DNA of 64,000 nucleotides, from the NCBI RefSeq assembly GCF_000003815.2, contig NC_049989.1:11821704-11885703 (forward strand), in the 5' to 3' direction. The DNA is from Branchiostoma floridae (taxonomy: Eukaryota; Chordata; Leptocardii; Amphioxiformes; Branchiostomatidae). Each line of letters opens with the position of its first letter. The first letter of the stretch is position 1. Below, one piece after another: positions 11,358 through 22,970 of this stretch. Under the pieces are notes generated by a model. It was not told where the DNA came from and searched no databases. It worked only from the letters and a program-made list of their open reading frames with translations. The position numbers were made by a program, and so were the translations under genes.

Positions 11358-13034
11358 TTAGAAAGGCCGACATTTGCTTGAGAGCAAATACAGCATATTT
11401 CAGCCATCTCCCTCCCCATGCAACAATAGGCTATTTCAAAATCACCCATTTGAAAAATCACTTTTACTAATGACGGTTTAACCCAAAAATGAATCTTACA
11501 AAATTCCCCCGTTCAAGAATGGACTCCAGTGCACCCTATGTGAATTTGCACAATAGACCAGTCCAGAAATACTCCCACTGTAACCTTGGCCTTTTGAATA
11601 AGAAACCAAATCTAAAATTGAATTTAGTAAAAAAGGTCCCAGTGCATGAAAAGGTAATATAGACCCGTCTAAAAACACTTCCACTAAAAATTGAATTTTG
11701 AATCATCACCCGTTCAAAACTGAATTTGAAAAAATCCCCCTTCCGTGTGCAAAAAAATGGACTCTTCAATGTAAAGTAGAGCAGTCCAAAAATACATCCG
11801 CTAAAATAGGACCTTGACATAATCACTGAAGTCCAAAAAATGGATTTTTAAAAAAGCCCCCTCCATGCAAGAATGGACTCTTCCAGAACACCCATATAAA
11901 ATTTCAAATTAGACCAATCCAAAAATAACCCTACTGAAAGACTTTGACAAACTAGAAGTCACCAAAGTCCAAAATATGAATTTTGAAAAATCCCCCCTCC
12001 GTGCGAGAATAGACTCTTCCAGCACACCTTCTGTAAAATTGCAAAACAGACCTGTCCAAAAATACATCCATTGAAAGACTTCACCAGTCCAATGATGAAT
12101 TTTAAAAAAAAATGAACCCCTCCGTGTAAGAATGGACTCTTCCAGATAACACCGGGCTCGCTGATTGGCTGCCACCCCCCTCCCCTTTAGGATATAGATT
12201 CAGGCTAAGTAATTGGTTACCTATCTAATTAGATTAAATAGACATATATGCCAGTAGGTGCAATCTGCAGCTGGGGGTCAACGACCGTTAGGTCATTGAC
12301 CCCTCTGGCTATTGGAAAATGACAAAAAAATCCCCAAATATATCATTTTGACGTAGTCTATGCCAAAAATTATACATGTGTCATTTGAATAAATATCTAG
12401 TACACCCATTTACCAAAATTTAGGTCATTTGGTTTTAAAACCAGAGGACAAGAGCCAAAAGTGTACTTTTTGGTCATAGAATGGCCAAATAATCGCAAAA
12501 TTAAGCATTTTGTTGTACTGTATGCCTCAAGTGTTATTGAATCCATGTGCGCATATGTCTAGGGCACTCCTATACTAAATTTCAGGTCATCCGGTTCTAA
12601 AACCAAGGTACAGGAGCCAAAAGCGTCCTTTTTTGGTAAAAAAATGACCAAAAAATCGCAAAAATAAGCATTTCGTTATACTGTACACCAAAACTGATAT
12701 TGAATCTATATGGGGGGATTATCAAGGCACATCTGTGCCAAATTTCAGCTCATTTGGTTATAATACCAGGGTACAGGGGGCCCAAATATACAGTTTTGAT
12801 CTTAAGATGACCAAAAAACCTTAATAAAATCATTTAAGAGACAGATATGGAAAAAATGAAGAAAAAATACGTCCGAGGGTATTGGCCCACTCTACCCTTG
12901 TGCCAAATTTCAAGTCATTCGGTTCAGGACCAACGGAGATACCGTGTTCTGAAGATTTGACAGGAGAAAGAAAGAAGAAACATTACGAATACAATATATT
13001 TCAGCATACCTATGGTATGGCTGAAATATAACTA
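11358..13034 (-). mobile_element. Helitron-like (HINE-like) element, copy A
   Basis: Read on the minus strand, the element ends in a hairpin (ATTTGCT, four-base loop, AGCAAAT; 11372-11389), a 10 bp spacer and CTAA (11358-11361) followed by T. That fits the Helitron 3' rule of a hairpin some ten bases before CTRR. Subterminal inverted repeats are ATATTTCAGCAT at about 12997 and GCATATTTCAGCCATCTC at about 11393. The interior is two tandem arrays: ~130 bp units around AATGGACTCTTCCAG (11510-12165) and ~160 bp units around CAAATTTCAGGTCAT (12300-12960). Short inverted ends, internal arrays and a 3' hairpin are the HINE/DINE-1 layout. No Rep/helicase is encoded. The 5' end is not resolved to the base. 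Confidence 0.6.
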
Positions 13035-13118
13035 AAGAAGAATAGAGGCACCTATACCTCTGAGATACACGACTAGCCTTTGATAAATGTAGTCTTGTGC
13101 GACAGAAAATGAACTTAA

Positions 13119-13375
13119 ATGATACTATTAGTCATACAACAATGTACGGATCATATATATATATATAGTGTACAATCTTGGTACAATGGCGCTCTTATAC
13201 AGAGCATACTGTACTGACGTCAGTGTTATATAACCAGAGTTTATGTAAAAAGATAGAATGGCACTATTAATCAAACTACAATGTGTGGATATGTAAAATC
13301 ATGGTACAATGGCGCCCTCTGAACATAATGACGTCAGCGTTATATACCCAGGGCTTATGTAAAAAGATGTATAGA
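13119..13375 (+). repeat. two-copy tandem duplication with CRE sites
   Basis: The block ACTATTARTCAWACWACAATG occurs at about 13122 and 13263. Each copy continues with GGTACAATGGCGC and then a perfect cAMP-response palindrome TGACGTCA (13215-13222 and 13329-13336), followed by GYGTTATATA and TTATGTAAAAAGAT. The first copy has gained a short TA run. A TGACGTCA box just before TATATA recalls a small promoter, but no transcript is evident. Confidence 0.7.
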
Positions 13376-13478
13376 GTGTCTGCAGCTGACTGCTGCACCT
13401 TGTGAAAATATCTCAAGTTGTGTTTCTCCGTTACCATTATAAATCAAATATGTCAAATTGTTGACGCAAACTATATTT

Positions 13479-13860
13479 CGGGTATTATGGATAAACCAAC
13501 TAAATTTAACTAACCAACAGGAAAATTGATTGGAACTTACCCAATCAATTTTTGTCCTGGTTAGTTAAAGTTTAGTTTTTCCATAATGCCTTTTACCAAC
13601 ACAGATAAAGTTTCATGCTATATTTCGAAATAGTCAATAGACCCCTGTCTTTCTCTCGTTCTTTTAAGTTTTGCTCCCCTAGAATTGAGAACTTTAACTA
13701 ACCAACAGTAAAATTAATTGGAACTTTAACAATCAATTTTAGTGCTGGTTAGTTAAAGTTTAGTTTTTCCATAATGCCATTTACCAACACAGATAAAGTT
13801 TCATGCTATAGACCCCTGTCTTCGTCTCGTTCTTTTAGGTTCTGCTCCCTTAGAATTGAA
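13479..13860. repeat. tandem pair of hairpin units
   Basis: Two direct copies each contain a long dyad. In the first, 13502-13533 pairs with 13541-13573 around a 7 base loop, and the stem extends outward to ATTATGG...CCATAAT. In the second, 13690-13720 pairs with 13730-13760. Both continue with CATTTACCAACACAGATAAAG-like and GACCCCTGTCTT blocks. This looks like a fold-back MITE duplicated together with its flank. Confidence 0.75.
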
Positions 13861-13969
13861 GATTTAAGATGATAAATGATAAAAGGCGTATATCTGAAAG
13901 ATGTACATAGTACATAGTCGTAAAGTTATCATAAGTTGATCCACAGCTATCGGCCTTGTGGACGTAACA

Positions 13970-14017
13970 TCCACTTCGTTGACGCACTAGAAGTCCACTT
14001 CGTTGACGCACTAAAAG
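13970..14017 (+). repeat. 24 bp direct repeat, two copies
   Basis: The unit with core CCACTTCGTTGACGCACTA is repeated at 13970-13993 and 13994-14017 with a single base difference, which suggests a recent slip duplication. Confidence 0.8.
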
Positions 14018-16320
14018 TTTTATTACCTTAGTTTTCCTTCTTTTCATCACCTTCGTGCCTCTTAAGCTGCCTCGCATCAACTTAAATTAGTTTCTCCACC
14101 GCTGCGGCCGTAAAAATGTTATAAAGAGCCACCGACAAACTGGTTAAGCCGCGAGGTCAATAGAGGTCACTGGTAGGGTCCGCCATTTTAGGTCCTCACA
14201 TCCGTCATCTTCCCACTAAGCACCGCGGCGGGCATCACCGCTTCCTAATTTGGGGCTATTCCGCTCTGGAAAATCCACGGGGTGCTCTTGGATATTTCCT
14301 CTTTCCCCATTTTGTTTCTGACCCATTCCTTTAGTTTTGCTTCTGTGATTACGACAGCCTATACCCTGGTTCACTGTGCACTTATTTAAATATGGGGGTA
14401 CAAGCAGATAACGTTAAATCATTGTCATAAAGGCTTACCAACCAAATTAACAAAAGTAGTAATTGGAGTTAAGTTCTTAGTTCTTGTACTGAGAGTTTCA
14501 GATCTTCTTGTATTCCTTTTACTGAAAAAGAATAGACAGACCAGAAACAATCCTTCCCGTCAGTTAATAGCCCACCCTGATTCTGCCTGTCTGATAAATG
14601 ACTTGTTCTACCAACTCTGAACTCTACATCCTGCCACTCACTCAAGTCTGACATTTCCTCACTGAATTTGATCTACTGACAGTACATTTAAATAACTTGT
14701 ACGTGCACACGCCGGCACCAAAAGTACAGACACGCCCTAAACATATACCACCCTGCACGAAGTCATTCTTCCCCACGATTCTCGCCATATATGGTATCCT
14801 TGCTGTAAGGCCTTCATAGATTGTAAATAAGTGATTCGGGTATTTCCAACAGATGGCATCATTTTCCTTGTCGCCGGAGAAAAGTTTTCGTGCGATGATT
14901 CCAATCTGAGGGGGGTCACAGGTGACTGGGAGGCCCGCCATGATGTATAGAGCAGCGCACGTTACACGAATTACCCCTAGAAACACCGCGGGCGGCCGCG
15001 TATGGCAAATGTCGCAGAAACACCTTGGCTTTAATCTCACCAATCCGTCATAACACCGACCGTGAACGATTCGTATCCATACAAAAATCGTTCTATACTT
15101 TGTCGCTGGAAGAAAAGTGTTGTCTGTGTTATAAGGGTCATATGCGTTCGTGAATTGCCCTTGGCTGTATAGCCACGCATATCATTGAAGATGGGGATGG
15201 GATCTCTCCTTACGGATATGTTTTGGGGACAAGTAAGGAAGGAAGCATACTAAATACATCAACTAGAACAACATTCATAATGACTGTCATTAAGAACAGG
15301 GCATTCAAAATTAGCGACGTATTTGCTAAGATGTGTTACCCAAACTGTAAATGTCGACATTAACAAATTCTGCAGATATTTCTGATATATGACGCAGTTA
15401 ACATTTATTGACAGCTAAGATATACTTATTTTGATAATGAAATATGTTGAAAAACTTTAAAAGTCAAAGGAACACCCGCAGGATTTTATACAAGAAAAGT
15501 CTTAAACTGTGTCATAACTCTCTACGCGGTCCATTTGATTATCGCCCAGATGAGTGAGTTTGTTGCGTACTGATGCACTTTTCTCTTCATCCTATCTGAG
15601 ATTACTTGGAAAGTTCTAGTTGGATGACCTTTCTCACTCAAGAATAAGTTTAATACATCCCGACGGTTGCTGTTATCTGTCTCGGGGAACAAATGCCACG
15701 GGGGCGAGGAGGTTAAAACCGCAACTTTTCCTAGATAAGCGAACTTCATCGCGAAGGGGGCTTGTCTCGGATTAGACAGGCGGTGGGGGGAAACGAAATG
15801 ACGGATATCAAATCTAAAGCGGCTTTTCGGAAATCCTTCCGCGGTCAACGAGGGCAATGTCAGATAAACGTCTGCCTCGCAGCCTAGGTTCTCCTAAAGA
15901 GGATGAGTCAGGGATTTCTCTTCAAGTCTCGCGATACCTCTCGAAGCGAACGAGATATTGCGAGATTTGAAGAAAGCGTGGGAATATTGCTGGTGTTAGA
16001 ACGTTGGCTTGGGTATCACCCTGGTTGCTCTACTTACTATCTTGCAACTTCTTCCAGTCCTGCGCCAAGTAGACTCCTAAATGCATGTGCACGTAAATTT
16101 AAATCACGAAAACACCAAACAAATTCTTTAACAGTGAAACTGTTCCAGAATTATTCTTCAGCAAGATACAATGTACTAGTAGACAGAGCAATCTTACAGT
16201 ACCTAATTCGGCCTAAAATTTTATCATATATGCTTGCAACTATCATACATTAATGATAATAACAGCATGTAACTCGGTAGTCATATTCTTGATGGCTATA
16301 CTCAAAGCCACGTACTTTAC
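14018..16320. other. long low-repeat stretch, no gene seen
   Basis: Apart from a dispersed fragment at 14600-14706 this stretch is single-copy within the window. At 14187 a YY1-like CCGCCATTTTAG occurs. Minus-strand frames of 133 (14642-15043) and 111 codons (15522-15857) and a plus frame of 116 codons (15903-16253) show no domain, repeat pattern or signal I recognise. Balanced composition and lack of transposons make it a reasonable place to look for conserved non-coding elements. Confidence 0.35.
14600..14706 (+). repeat. dispersed repeat copy
   Basis: CTACCAACTCTGAACTCYAC, CTGCCACTC and CTGACAGTACATTTAAATAA-like blocks occur in the same order at 27308-27428. The two copies are diverged, and no termini are seen. 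Confidence 0.5.
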
Positions 16321-16515
16321 CCCTTCGTAACTCAGTGACGTTTTTGGCAAGCGTCTTTGTATCTCTGTTCTTGATCGCTGAGATAACGCACGTAGTTTTG
16401 ATTGACGCACGCGTAAGACTTAAAGTTGAACTTCACTCTTCCGTAACTCGGTGAGGTTCTTTTGAAACTTCTTTATCTCTACTTTCCTTAGACGTGACGC
16501 ACCGATGGCTGAGTT
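16321..16515 (+). repeat. diverged tandem duplication, about 115 bp period
   Basis: CTTCGTAACTCAGTGACGTT at about 16323 is echoed as CTTCCGTAACTCGGTGAGGTT at about 16437, followed in both by CTTTRTATCTCT and GACGCAC blocks. Confidence 0.5.
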
Positions 16516-18699
16516 AAGCGATCGGCGAGATAACGCGAGAGCGTGGGCTCAGGAGAGGAGTGTTTCTAGCGGGGAAGATTCCTTGCTCTGAGTCGAGACG
16601 CGCGCGTAGCTAAGGCTCGTATCTGGACAATATACCAGCCTAATCCTTACGTATCAGCGATGGCAGTTGCGATTCGTGTCGTGGTTTTAAGGTATTTGTT
16701 GGAGCCGAGCGGCAGTGCCGCTTCGCATGCGATGCAGAGATGTATCAATTACCCCAGCCGCTCGACAGCACGGAGAGGTATTGACGTGAAAACCGCACGC
16801 AGCATTCAGCCGCACGAGCGGCAAAAAGCCGTGATTAGCTTGGGACAAAGAGATTTCTTAATGACTCACGGAACTTATCGATATGATAGCACCGAGGTAG
16901 AAGGAATCTTCAACCCAGGAAGCCATTTGGAGAAAATTAATCCCTCTATTTTCTTAAATGCCCACTTATTTGCTGATGTGCGCCTGGATTTAACATAAGA
17001 GAATTTCGGCACGTTTCAGTGCCCATGGGGGCAGGAAGAAAATAAGATTTCGGCGGAGCAAGTCTGCTTTCAGCATAGGAAATTTCATATCAAGGTCTCA
17101 AATCGCCACTTTAGAAAAGCCTACTTATCACGGAACGAGACATAAAAGGATTTGGCTCGGGGCGCTGTACGCTCTTAAAGCCGCGGTGGGAAGAGTAGGG
17201 GTTTGCATATGAAAGTCTACCAAGGCGAAAATAAAGATGCTATCAGTGGTAGTACATCCGCCACAGACGTCTTTAGAGGGTCCCTCAGAAAAGCCGTGAT
17301 TCATGGAGACGTCGTAATAAGACGGCAGCCACGACGTCTTGTATAAACTTTCTTTCTTGAGGATTTGAGTGATGACAAGACGGATGTTTTGTTAGCAGGA
17401 AGTTATCATAACCGGAACATGGCTTTAGAAAGTCGGTCCACATTATTCCCTGTCCATCCATCATATACGACGGCTTTTATATAAGTGCCTCTAGGCGTTG
17501 AAAAGCCATTCTTAAACCGGTTGTCATTACATTATTGCGTCTTCCAAAGGGAGGCATGACAAAAGTTGGGACCTATCCGTTAGCATAAGGTGCAAAGCTC
17601 TTGTGTCGTTCAACCCGTAACGTATACCCGCCAGTCAAGATTTTCGCGGATTACATATTATGACGTGGATTTTCTCGTCTTTTCTTCCTGCCTGATGCAC
17701 TGAGCTGTCTTGGTGAAGTCAGCTTAAGGAGGTGCTATCAGTCTGTTGTGTTGAATTACAACAAGAGATGTGATTTAGAGCAAGATTTTAAAACGCTACG
17801 GAGGGCATACATTGTGGAATTCGTAATATCTCGTAAAATCTATAACAAATGTTTTTGGTTATGAATGTCGCATTTCAATATTTTTTCTCATCCAAACATG
17901 TTCAGCCTAGATCTTGAAATGCAAAGGAATCATATCTACATACATCATTTGGGGGAACGACGTTTTGTAAGGGTTTCAAACACATTTAATGATATCCTTC
18001 TTGATTGAAGAAGTCCGCGAAAGCTGCCTTTGAAATTCTTTATAAAGAGTACTCTTGAGCACATGGTGATTATCGCAAAGAGATTCCTAAAGACTGGGGG
18101 ACAGTAATGAAAGATAGCATTGAAGACAAAATAAAATATGCAATTTAAGGACGTCATGGTCTCATCAGCGTATATTCCAAATTATGACAAGTCAACTACA
18201 CGGTAGCCCGAGATTTCAATAGTGTTCAAGAAGTTAGATTTAAGCATTTTCTATACGGAAGAACAGCCCGGTGGATCGTGGAATTGTTTTGAAATAAAAC
18301 CGCCATTTTATTTTTGCTGACGTCATATTAAGAACAGACCACTTTATATTAGGCTCCCTACAAATTTAAAAAAAGGAAAGGCCAAAATCTTGACTCTCGT
18401 CCTGAAGATTTCCCGACATTTTCAGAGAAATGGGCTTTTACAAGTCTTAAAGACGCTGGAACCTGAGGAACAGGTGCGTAATATTAATAGTGACCCCTGT
18501 CCTATACCTAGCCGCTGTGCCCGTTTTGAGATTAATCACCGAATACGTCACGTGCAGATCAATCCGCCCGTCGCCTGAGGGCTGCCGGGATATCTTCCCA
18601 TCCGTCAAAGTCTGGCAGGTCTGATCCTCAGGTCTTTGCCTGACTGGGAATTCACTGCCTTATCTTAACAGGTAATCAGGATCCATCGCACATTATTAC
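16516..18699. other. low-repeat stretch, no gene seen
   Basis: A 112-codon plus frame (16660-16998) and a 70-codon minus frame (17945-18157) match nothing I know. There is a small dyad AGACGTCGT...ACGACGTCT near 17307-17341 and a TGACGTCA box at 18318-18325. The stretch from 14 to 18.7 kb is the longest part of the window not dominated by repeats. Confidence 0.35.
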
Positions 18700-19625
18700 A
18701 GAGGTGATATACACACAATGCCGCGGTGGATGCGTATTTCAGTACAAAGGACAGGGAGTAAGATATGGCCAGTGCTAATGCCAAAGTCACACCCCCGTCA
18801 ATAGAGTAGAATAGCCCGGTGACCCGCGGAAGTCACAGATAGAACTGGACAAGACAGAACGGGTTTAAACTGGTTTAAACAGGTTTAAATATACACACAA
18901 TGCCGCGGTAGATGCGTATTTCAGTACAAAGGACAGGGACTAAGATATGGCCAGCACTTATGCTGTAACACGCCAAAGTCACACCCCCGTCAATATATTA
19001 GCATAGCCCGGTGACCCGCGGAAGTCACAGAAAGAACTGAAAGAACAAGTTAGAAAGTTACAAGACAGAACGTCATCATAAAAGCTTGAGTGTAAATCTG
19101 ATTTAAACTAGTTTAATCGGGATTTAATAGACACAAAGTGCCGCGGTAGATGCGTATTTCAGTACAAAGGACAGGGAGTAAGATATACCCAGTACTAATG
19201 CTGTAACACTAACACACCACCAAAGACCCCCCCCCCCCCCCCCCCCCCCGTCAATACAGCCCGGTGACCCGCGGAAGTCACAGAAAGCCCGTCAATACAG
19301 CCCGGTGACCCGCGGAAGTCACAGAAAGAACTGGACAAGACAGAACGTCATCATAAAAGCTTGAGTGTGTATCTGGTTTAAACTGGTTTAAACGGGATTT
19401 GATATACACAATGTGCCACGGTAGATTCGTATTTCCGTAAAATAGGACAGGGAGTAAGATATGGCCAACACCACACTACTAACCGTCAATGCTCTACGAC
19501 CCCGGCCAAAGTCACACCCCCATCAACAGATTAGGATAGCCAAGGGACCCATGGAAGTCATCAATAGAACCGGCCTTGACAGGACTAAAAGCTTGTCGGC
19601 GTGTGTGTCGGTAGACAAAATAATC
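18700..19625 (+). repeat. tandem array, four units of 180-275 bp
   Basis: The anchor CCGCGGTRGATGCGTATTTC starts at 18721, 18903, 19141 and (diverged) 19416. Every unit carries GGACAGGGAGTAAGATATGG, a GGTGACCCGCGGAAGTCACA block and repeated GGTTTAAAC motifs. Unit length grows because of internal insertions, including a 23 bp C run (19227-19249) and a duplicated CCCGCGG block in the third unit. Confidence 0.85.
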
Positions 19626-20002
19626 TGCATCTGAATCTATACAGCCGGTATAACCGCCCTTCCGCGTAATATACCAACATAAGTGAAGTTTTAACTTGAA
19701 GTTCAAACGACCGTACGATAATTTCATAAAAAATCCACCAAGGTTTCAGCCATATTAATCAAGCTGATACCCTCACTATGTCATTTAACAGTCATGAAAA
19801 TCATTACAATAAGTTGACTTTTTTAGACAAGCAGTCTAAAATATCTTCAATACACACTCTGACGACATATAAAATCCCTTTCATATCTTGATTTGGTCAT
19901 GCAGGTCATGGAAAGTACATGATTTACTAACTACTTTATGCCTTTAGCTGTTTTGGATGCTGTATGACTATCTCAGAATGTTACTATATACTGATTGTGT
20001 TA
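19626..20002. other. unique DNA, no gene seen
   Basis: AT-rich sequence without repeats or recognisable motifs. Confidence 0.45.
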
Positions 20003-20334
20003 TGATTGATACAACCGGAAAGCATTTTGTGTCATTCGGTTGATATTTCTTGTGGTAGCTTTAATTTTGACATAGCAAACTACACCATAACGTGTCTTTT
20101 TCAACCTCTAGCTTTGTATAGCTTTATCCTGTAGACATATGACGTACATAAACTACGCCTATGGCTATGATGGTTGATACAACCGAAATGCTTTTTGTGT
20201 CATTCGGTTGATATTTCTTGTGGTAGCTTTTGACATAGCAAACTACACCATAACGTGTCTTTTTCAACCTCAAGCTTTGTATAGCTTTATCCTACATATG
20301 ACGTACATAAACTACGCCTACGGATTTGAGACGC
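20003..20334 (+). repeat. two-copy tandem duplication, 168 bp period
   Basis: TGTCATTCGGTTGATATTTC and the following ~130 bp occur at about 20031 and 20199 with few differences, including CTACACCATAACGTGTC and ACATAAACTACGCCTA. The high identity suggests a recent event. Confidence 0.85.
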
Positions 20335-20462
20335 TATCTGGGAGTATAATGTCGCCATATGGGCACTTATGTGATATTTATCGTTCTATCGATACCCCTA
20401 ACGTGCATCAGGAAATATGTCATTGGGCCTATTTGTTCCACGTAACGTTAATCTTCCCAAAC

Positions 20463-20580
20463 TGTCCTGATGTAAAATAATCGCAATGAAAATTTAACCA
20501 CACTAAGTTAGAATATTCACTTATCCAAGCTGTTCCTACGTAAAATAATCGCAATAAAATTTTCTACCAAAAATAGTTAA
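20463..20580 (+). repeat. short tandem duplication
   Basis: GTAAAATAATCGCAATRAAA and the flanking TTCAYTTATCCA are present twice about 70-80 bp apart. Confidence 0.6.
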
Positions 20581-20689
20581 ATTATTCATTTATCCATATA
20601 GAAATATGATACCTACAATTTCTAATTTACTAAAGTATACGCAAAGCGTTAAACCATCCCTGAACAGAGACGGAGGGCGCCATAGATTT

Positions 20690-20850
20690 CCTGCAACGTA
20701 TGATCCACTGCTAACTGAGTCACTTGCTCTATCTGACGTCACGATAGCAGTGGTGTGTTCATTCCTTGACAAAGATTGGTGCTGTTCAGTCGAAATTTGT
20801 GTGAGTCTAATTTTTGTGTTGGATATTACAGTATAACTAGTCCAATAATG
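20690..20850. mobile_element. diverged MITE copy
   Basis: GTATGATCCACTGCTAACTG, a TGACGTCA box (20734-20741), CATTCCTTGACAAAGAT and TAATTTTTGTGTTG match the MITE at 62576-62857 in sequence and order. The inverted ends are less clear than in that copy. Confidence 0.6.
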
Positions 20851-21011
20851 ATACAATATAATGTGAATAATAAAACATAGGGATGAACGGATGAGGTTGA
20901 GGTTATAATTCTATCAAATAAGATAGAGCAGAAATTATCTTCGTAATTCGGCCTCATCTTAGTCAACAAACATAGCACTTGAAAAAATCATTAAATCGAT
21001 ATGGAAATGTT

Positions 21012-22451
21012 GTTATATTTCAGCCATACATAGTATGGTGAAATATATTGTATTCGTAATGTTTCTTTCTTTCTTTCTTTCTCCTGTCAAATCTTCAAAG
21101 TGATTCATCTCCGCCATTCCTAGACCGAATGACCTGCAATTTGGCACAAGGGTAGAGTGGGCCAATACCAAAATGTGTTTTTTAAATTTTTTTCATATCT
21201 GCTCCTTAAATGATTTTATTAAGGTTTTATGGCAACTTTTGGACCAAAACTGTATAATTTGGCCCCCTGTACCATGGTATTACATCCAAATGACCTGAAA
21301 TTTGGGGCAGAGGTGCCCTAGATACTTATTCAAAGGATCCATGTATAATATTTGGTATAAATTACTTCAAAATGGCTCCATAAGGAGGTTTTTGTGGGAG
21401 AGTTTTTGGATATGTGAGGTTGAGGTGCCGAGGTCAACGACCTCTAGGTCATTCTGGTGTGTCAGGGCCACAGGTGTGCCAGGTAGATCCAATTATCTAC
21501 ATACCTTCCTAGTCCATAGACATCCAGGTGGTTGGAGGACAAGGTAAATGCAATTAATGACCAGCCAATGAGCGAGCTGATTTTGCTGGAAGAGTCCATT
21601 GTTGGACAGGGGGTGTTTTTTAAAATTTACTTTTAGACTTTGGTGATAATGCCAATGCTCTTTTTAGCGGAAGTGTTTTTGCACTGAACCACTTGACATA
21701 AGACTACTACTGGGACAGTCCATTTTTGCACATAGGGGGATTTTTTAAAAATTCAGTTTTGGACATGGGTGATGATTCTGAATTCCATTTGTTGAATGGA
21801 AGTTGACCCCCACCTGAAGACTATACATGAGGAGGATTCGGCAGCCAATCAGCAAGCCTGGTGTTATCTGGAAGAGTCCATTCATGCACGGGGAACTTTA
21901 TTAAAATTCAGTTTTGAACTGGGATGCTTATTATACAAAAGGCCATGTACTGTGAGTATTTCTGGACTTGTCTATTGTGCAATTTTAAACAGAGTGTGCT
22001 GGGAGATTCCATTCTTCAATGAAGGGGGTATTTTTTAAAATTCATTTTGTGGACTTTGGTGATTATGTCCATGTCCTATTTTAGCTGATGTATTTTTGGA
22101 TCGCTCCACTTTACATAGAGGTATAACAGGAAGAGTCGATTCTTGCACAGAGGGTTTTTTTAAATATGGTTTTGGACGGCTGATGATTCAAAATTCCATT
22201 TCTTAGCGGAAGTGTTTTTGGAGTCGTCTATTTTACCTTTCTACATGGGGTGCACTAGAAGACTCCATTATTGAAGGTTTTTTTGTAAGATTCATTTTTG
22301 CTCATAAGTGTGATTAGTAGTTAGAAGTCATTTTAAGCAGAAGTGTTCCATTTTTGCACATAGGTGATTTTGGAACAGTCTATTGTTACATGAGGAGGGA
22401 GATGGCTGAAATATGCTGTATTTGCTCTCAAGCAAATGTCGGCCTTTCTAG
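21012..22451 (+). mobile_element. Helitron-like (HINE-like) element, copy B
   Basis: This is the same family as the minus-strand element at 11358-13034, here on the plus strand. The 3' end has hairpin ATTTGCT-CTCA-AGCAAAT (22420-22437), then exactly 10 bases, then CTAG (22448-22451) followed by T, fitting the Helitron CTRR rule. Subterminal inverted repeats ATATTTCAGCCATAC (about 21015) and GATGGCTGAAATATGC (about 22401) bracket the interior. Inside are CTGGAAGAGTCCATT-type units (about 21585-22300) and CAAATTTCAGGTCAT-type units in reverse (about 21120-21310). A (TTTC)n tract lies near the 5' end. There is no coding sequence. Its 5' end faces that of copy A. Confidence 0.6.
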
Positions 22452-22737
22452 TTTTAGGATTAACTTTCATCTCTGCGATAGCGCTGTGTTTGATCCCGTT
22501 ATTGGCAGCACATGGCACCTCTCGGCAATGTCAACCCTCCGCGGTGCCGGTGTGTCTACCCACCTCGGCCGCCCGCCTTGGAGACCCGCCTCGGTAAGCC
22601 GGCTTAGCTTAGCCTGGCACCACAGCCTAGGCTATGGTGGTTTTCCGGGGATATCGTCGGGATGATATCTTTACTTGGCCGCGAAGACAATTAGCGGGGA
22701 ATTTTTGCGGGAGGGATTCACCTTTTACGAAATAAAC
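22452..22737. other. GC-rich unique segment
   Basis: This short GC- and CpG-rich interval lies between two mobile elements. It has no frame of note and no recognised motif. Confidence 0.35.
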
Positions 22738-22740
22738 TTA

Positions 22741-22957
22741 TACCCCTGTCACATTTGGCGAAAATCGATCGGACGACGATTCTGCGGCAATCGCCCGAGC
22801 AACTTTATTGCACAACAATTGTACAAGGTACAAAGTGTGGCTTATATGTGATAGGGACGGTTTGCAAGTAAAGAATATGCACAACCCTCTGTCGATCTTA
22901 AATATGGTCCATCTTCCATCGATACGCCTGAAGATCGTGGATAATGTGACAGGGGTA
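22741..22957. mobile_element. PIF/Harbinger-like MITE
   Basis: The 217 bp element has perfect 15 bp inverted ends (TACCCCTGTCACATT) and is flanked on both sides by TTA (22738-22740 and 22958-22960). A TWA target duplication is the hallmark of PIF/Harbinger elements, so the class is a reasonable inference. It is non-coding. Confidence 0.75.
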
Positions 22958-22970
22958 TTAGAAAGATAGG

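Noticed and set aside
14642-15043. 133-codon minus frame
   Set aside because: No family or motif is recognised, and it overlaps a dispersed repeat fragment at one end. It is better treated as possible non-coding conserved DNA.
20590-20856. 88- and 76-codon frames on opposite strands
   Set aside because: Both lie in the diverged MITE copy, and the coding appearance comes from its dyad structure.
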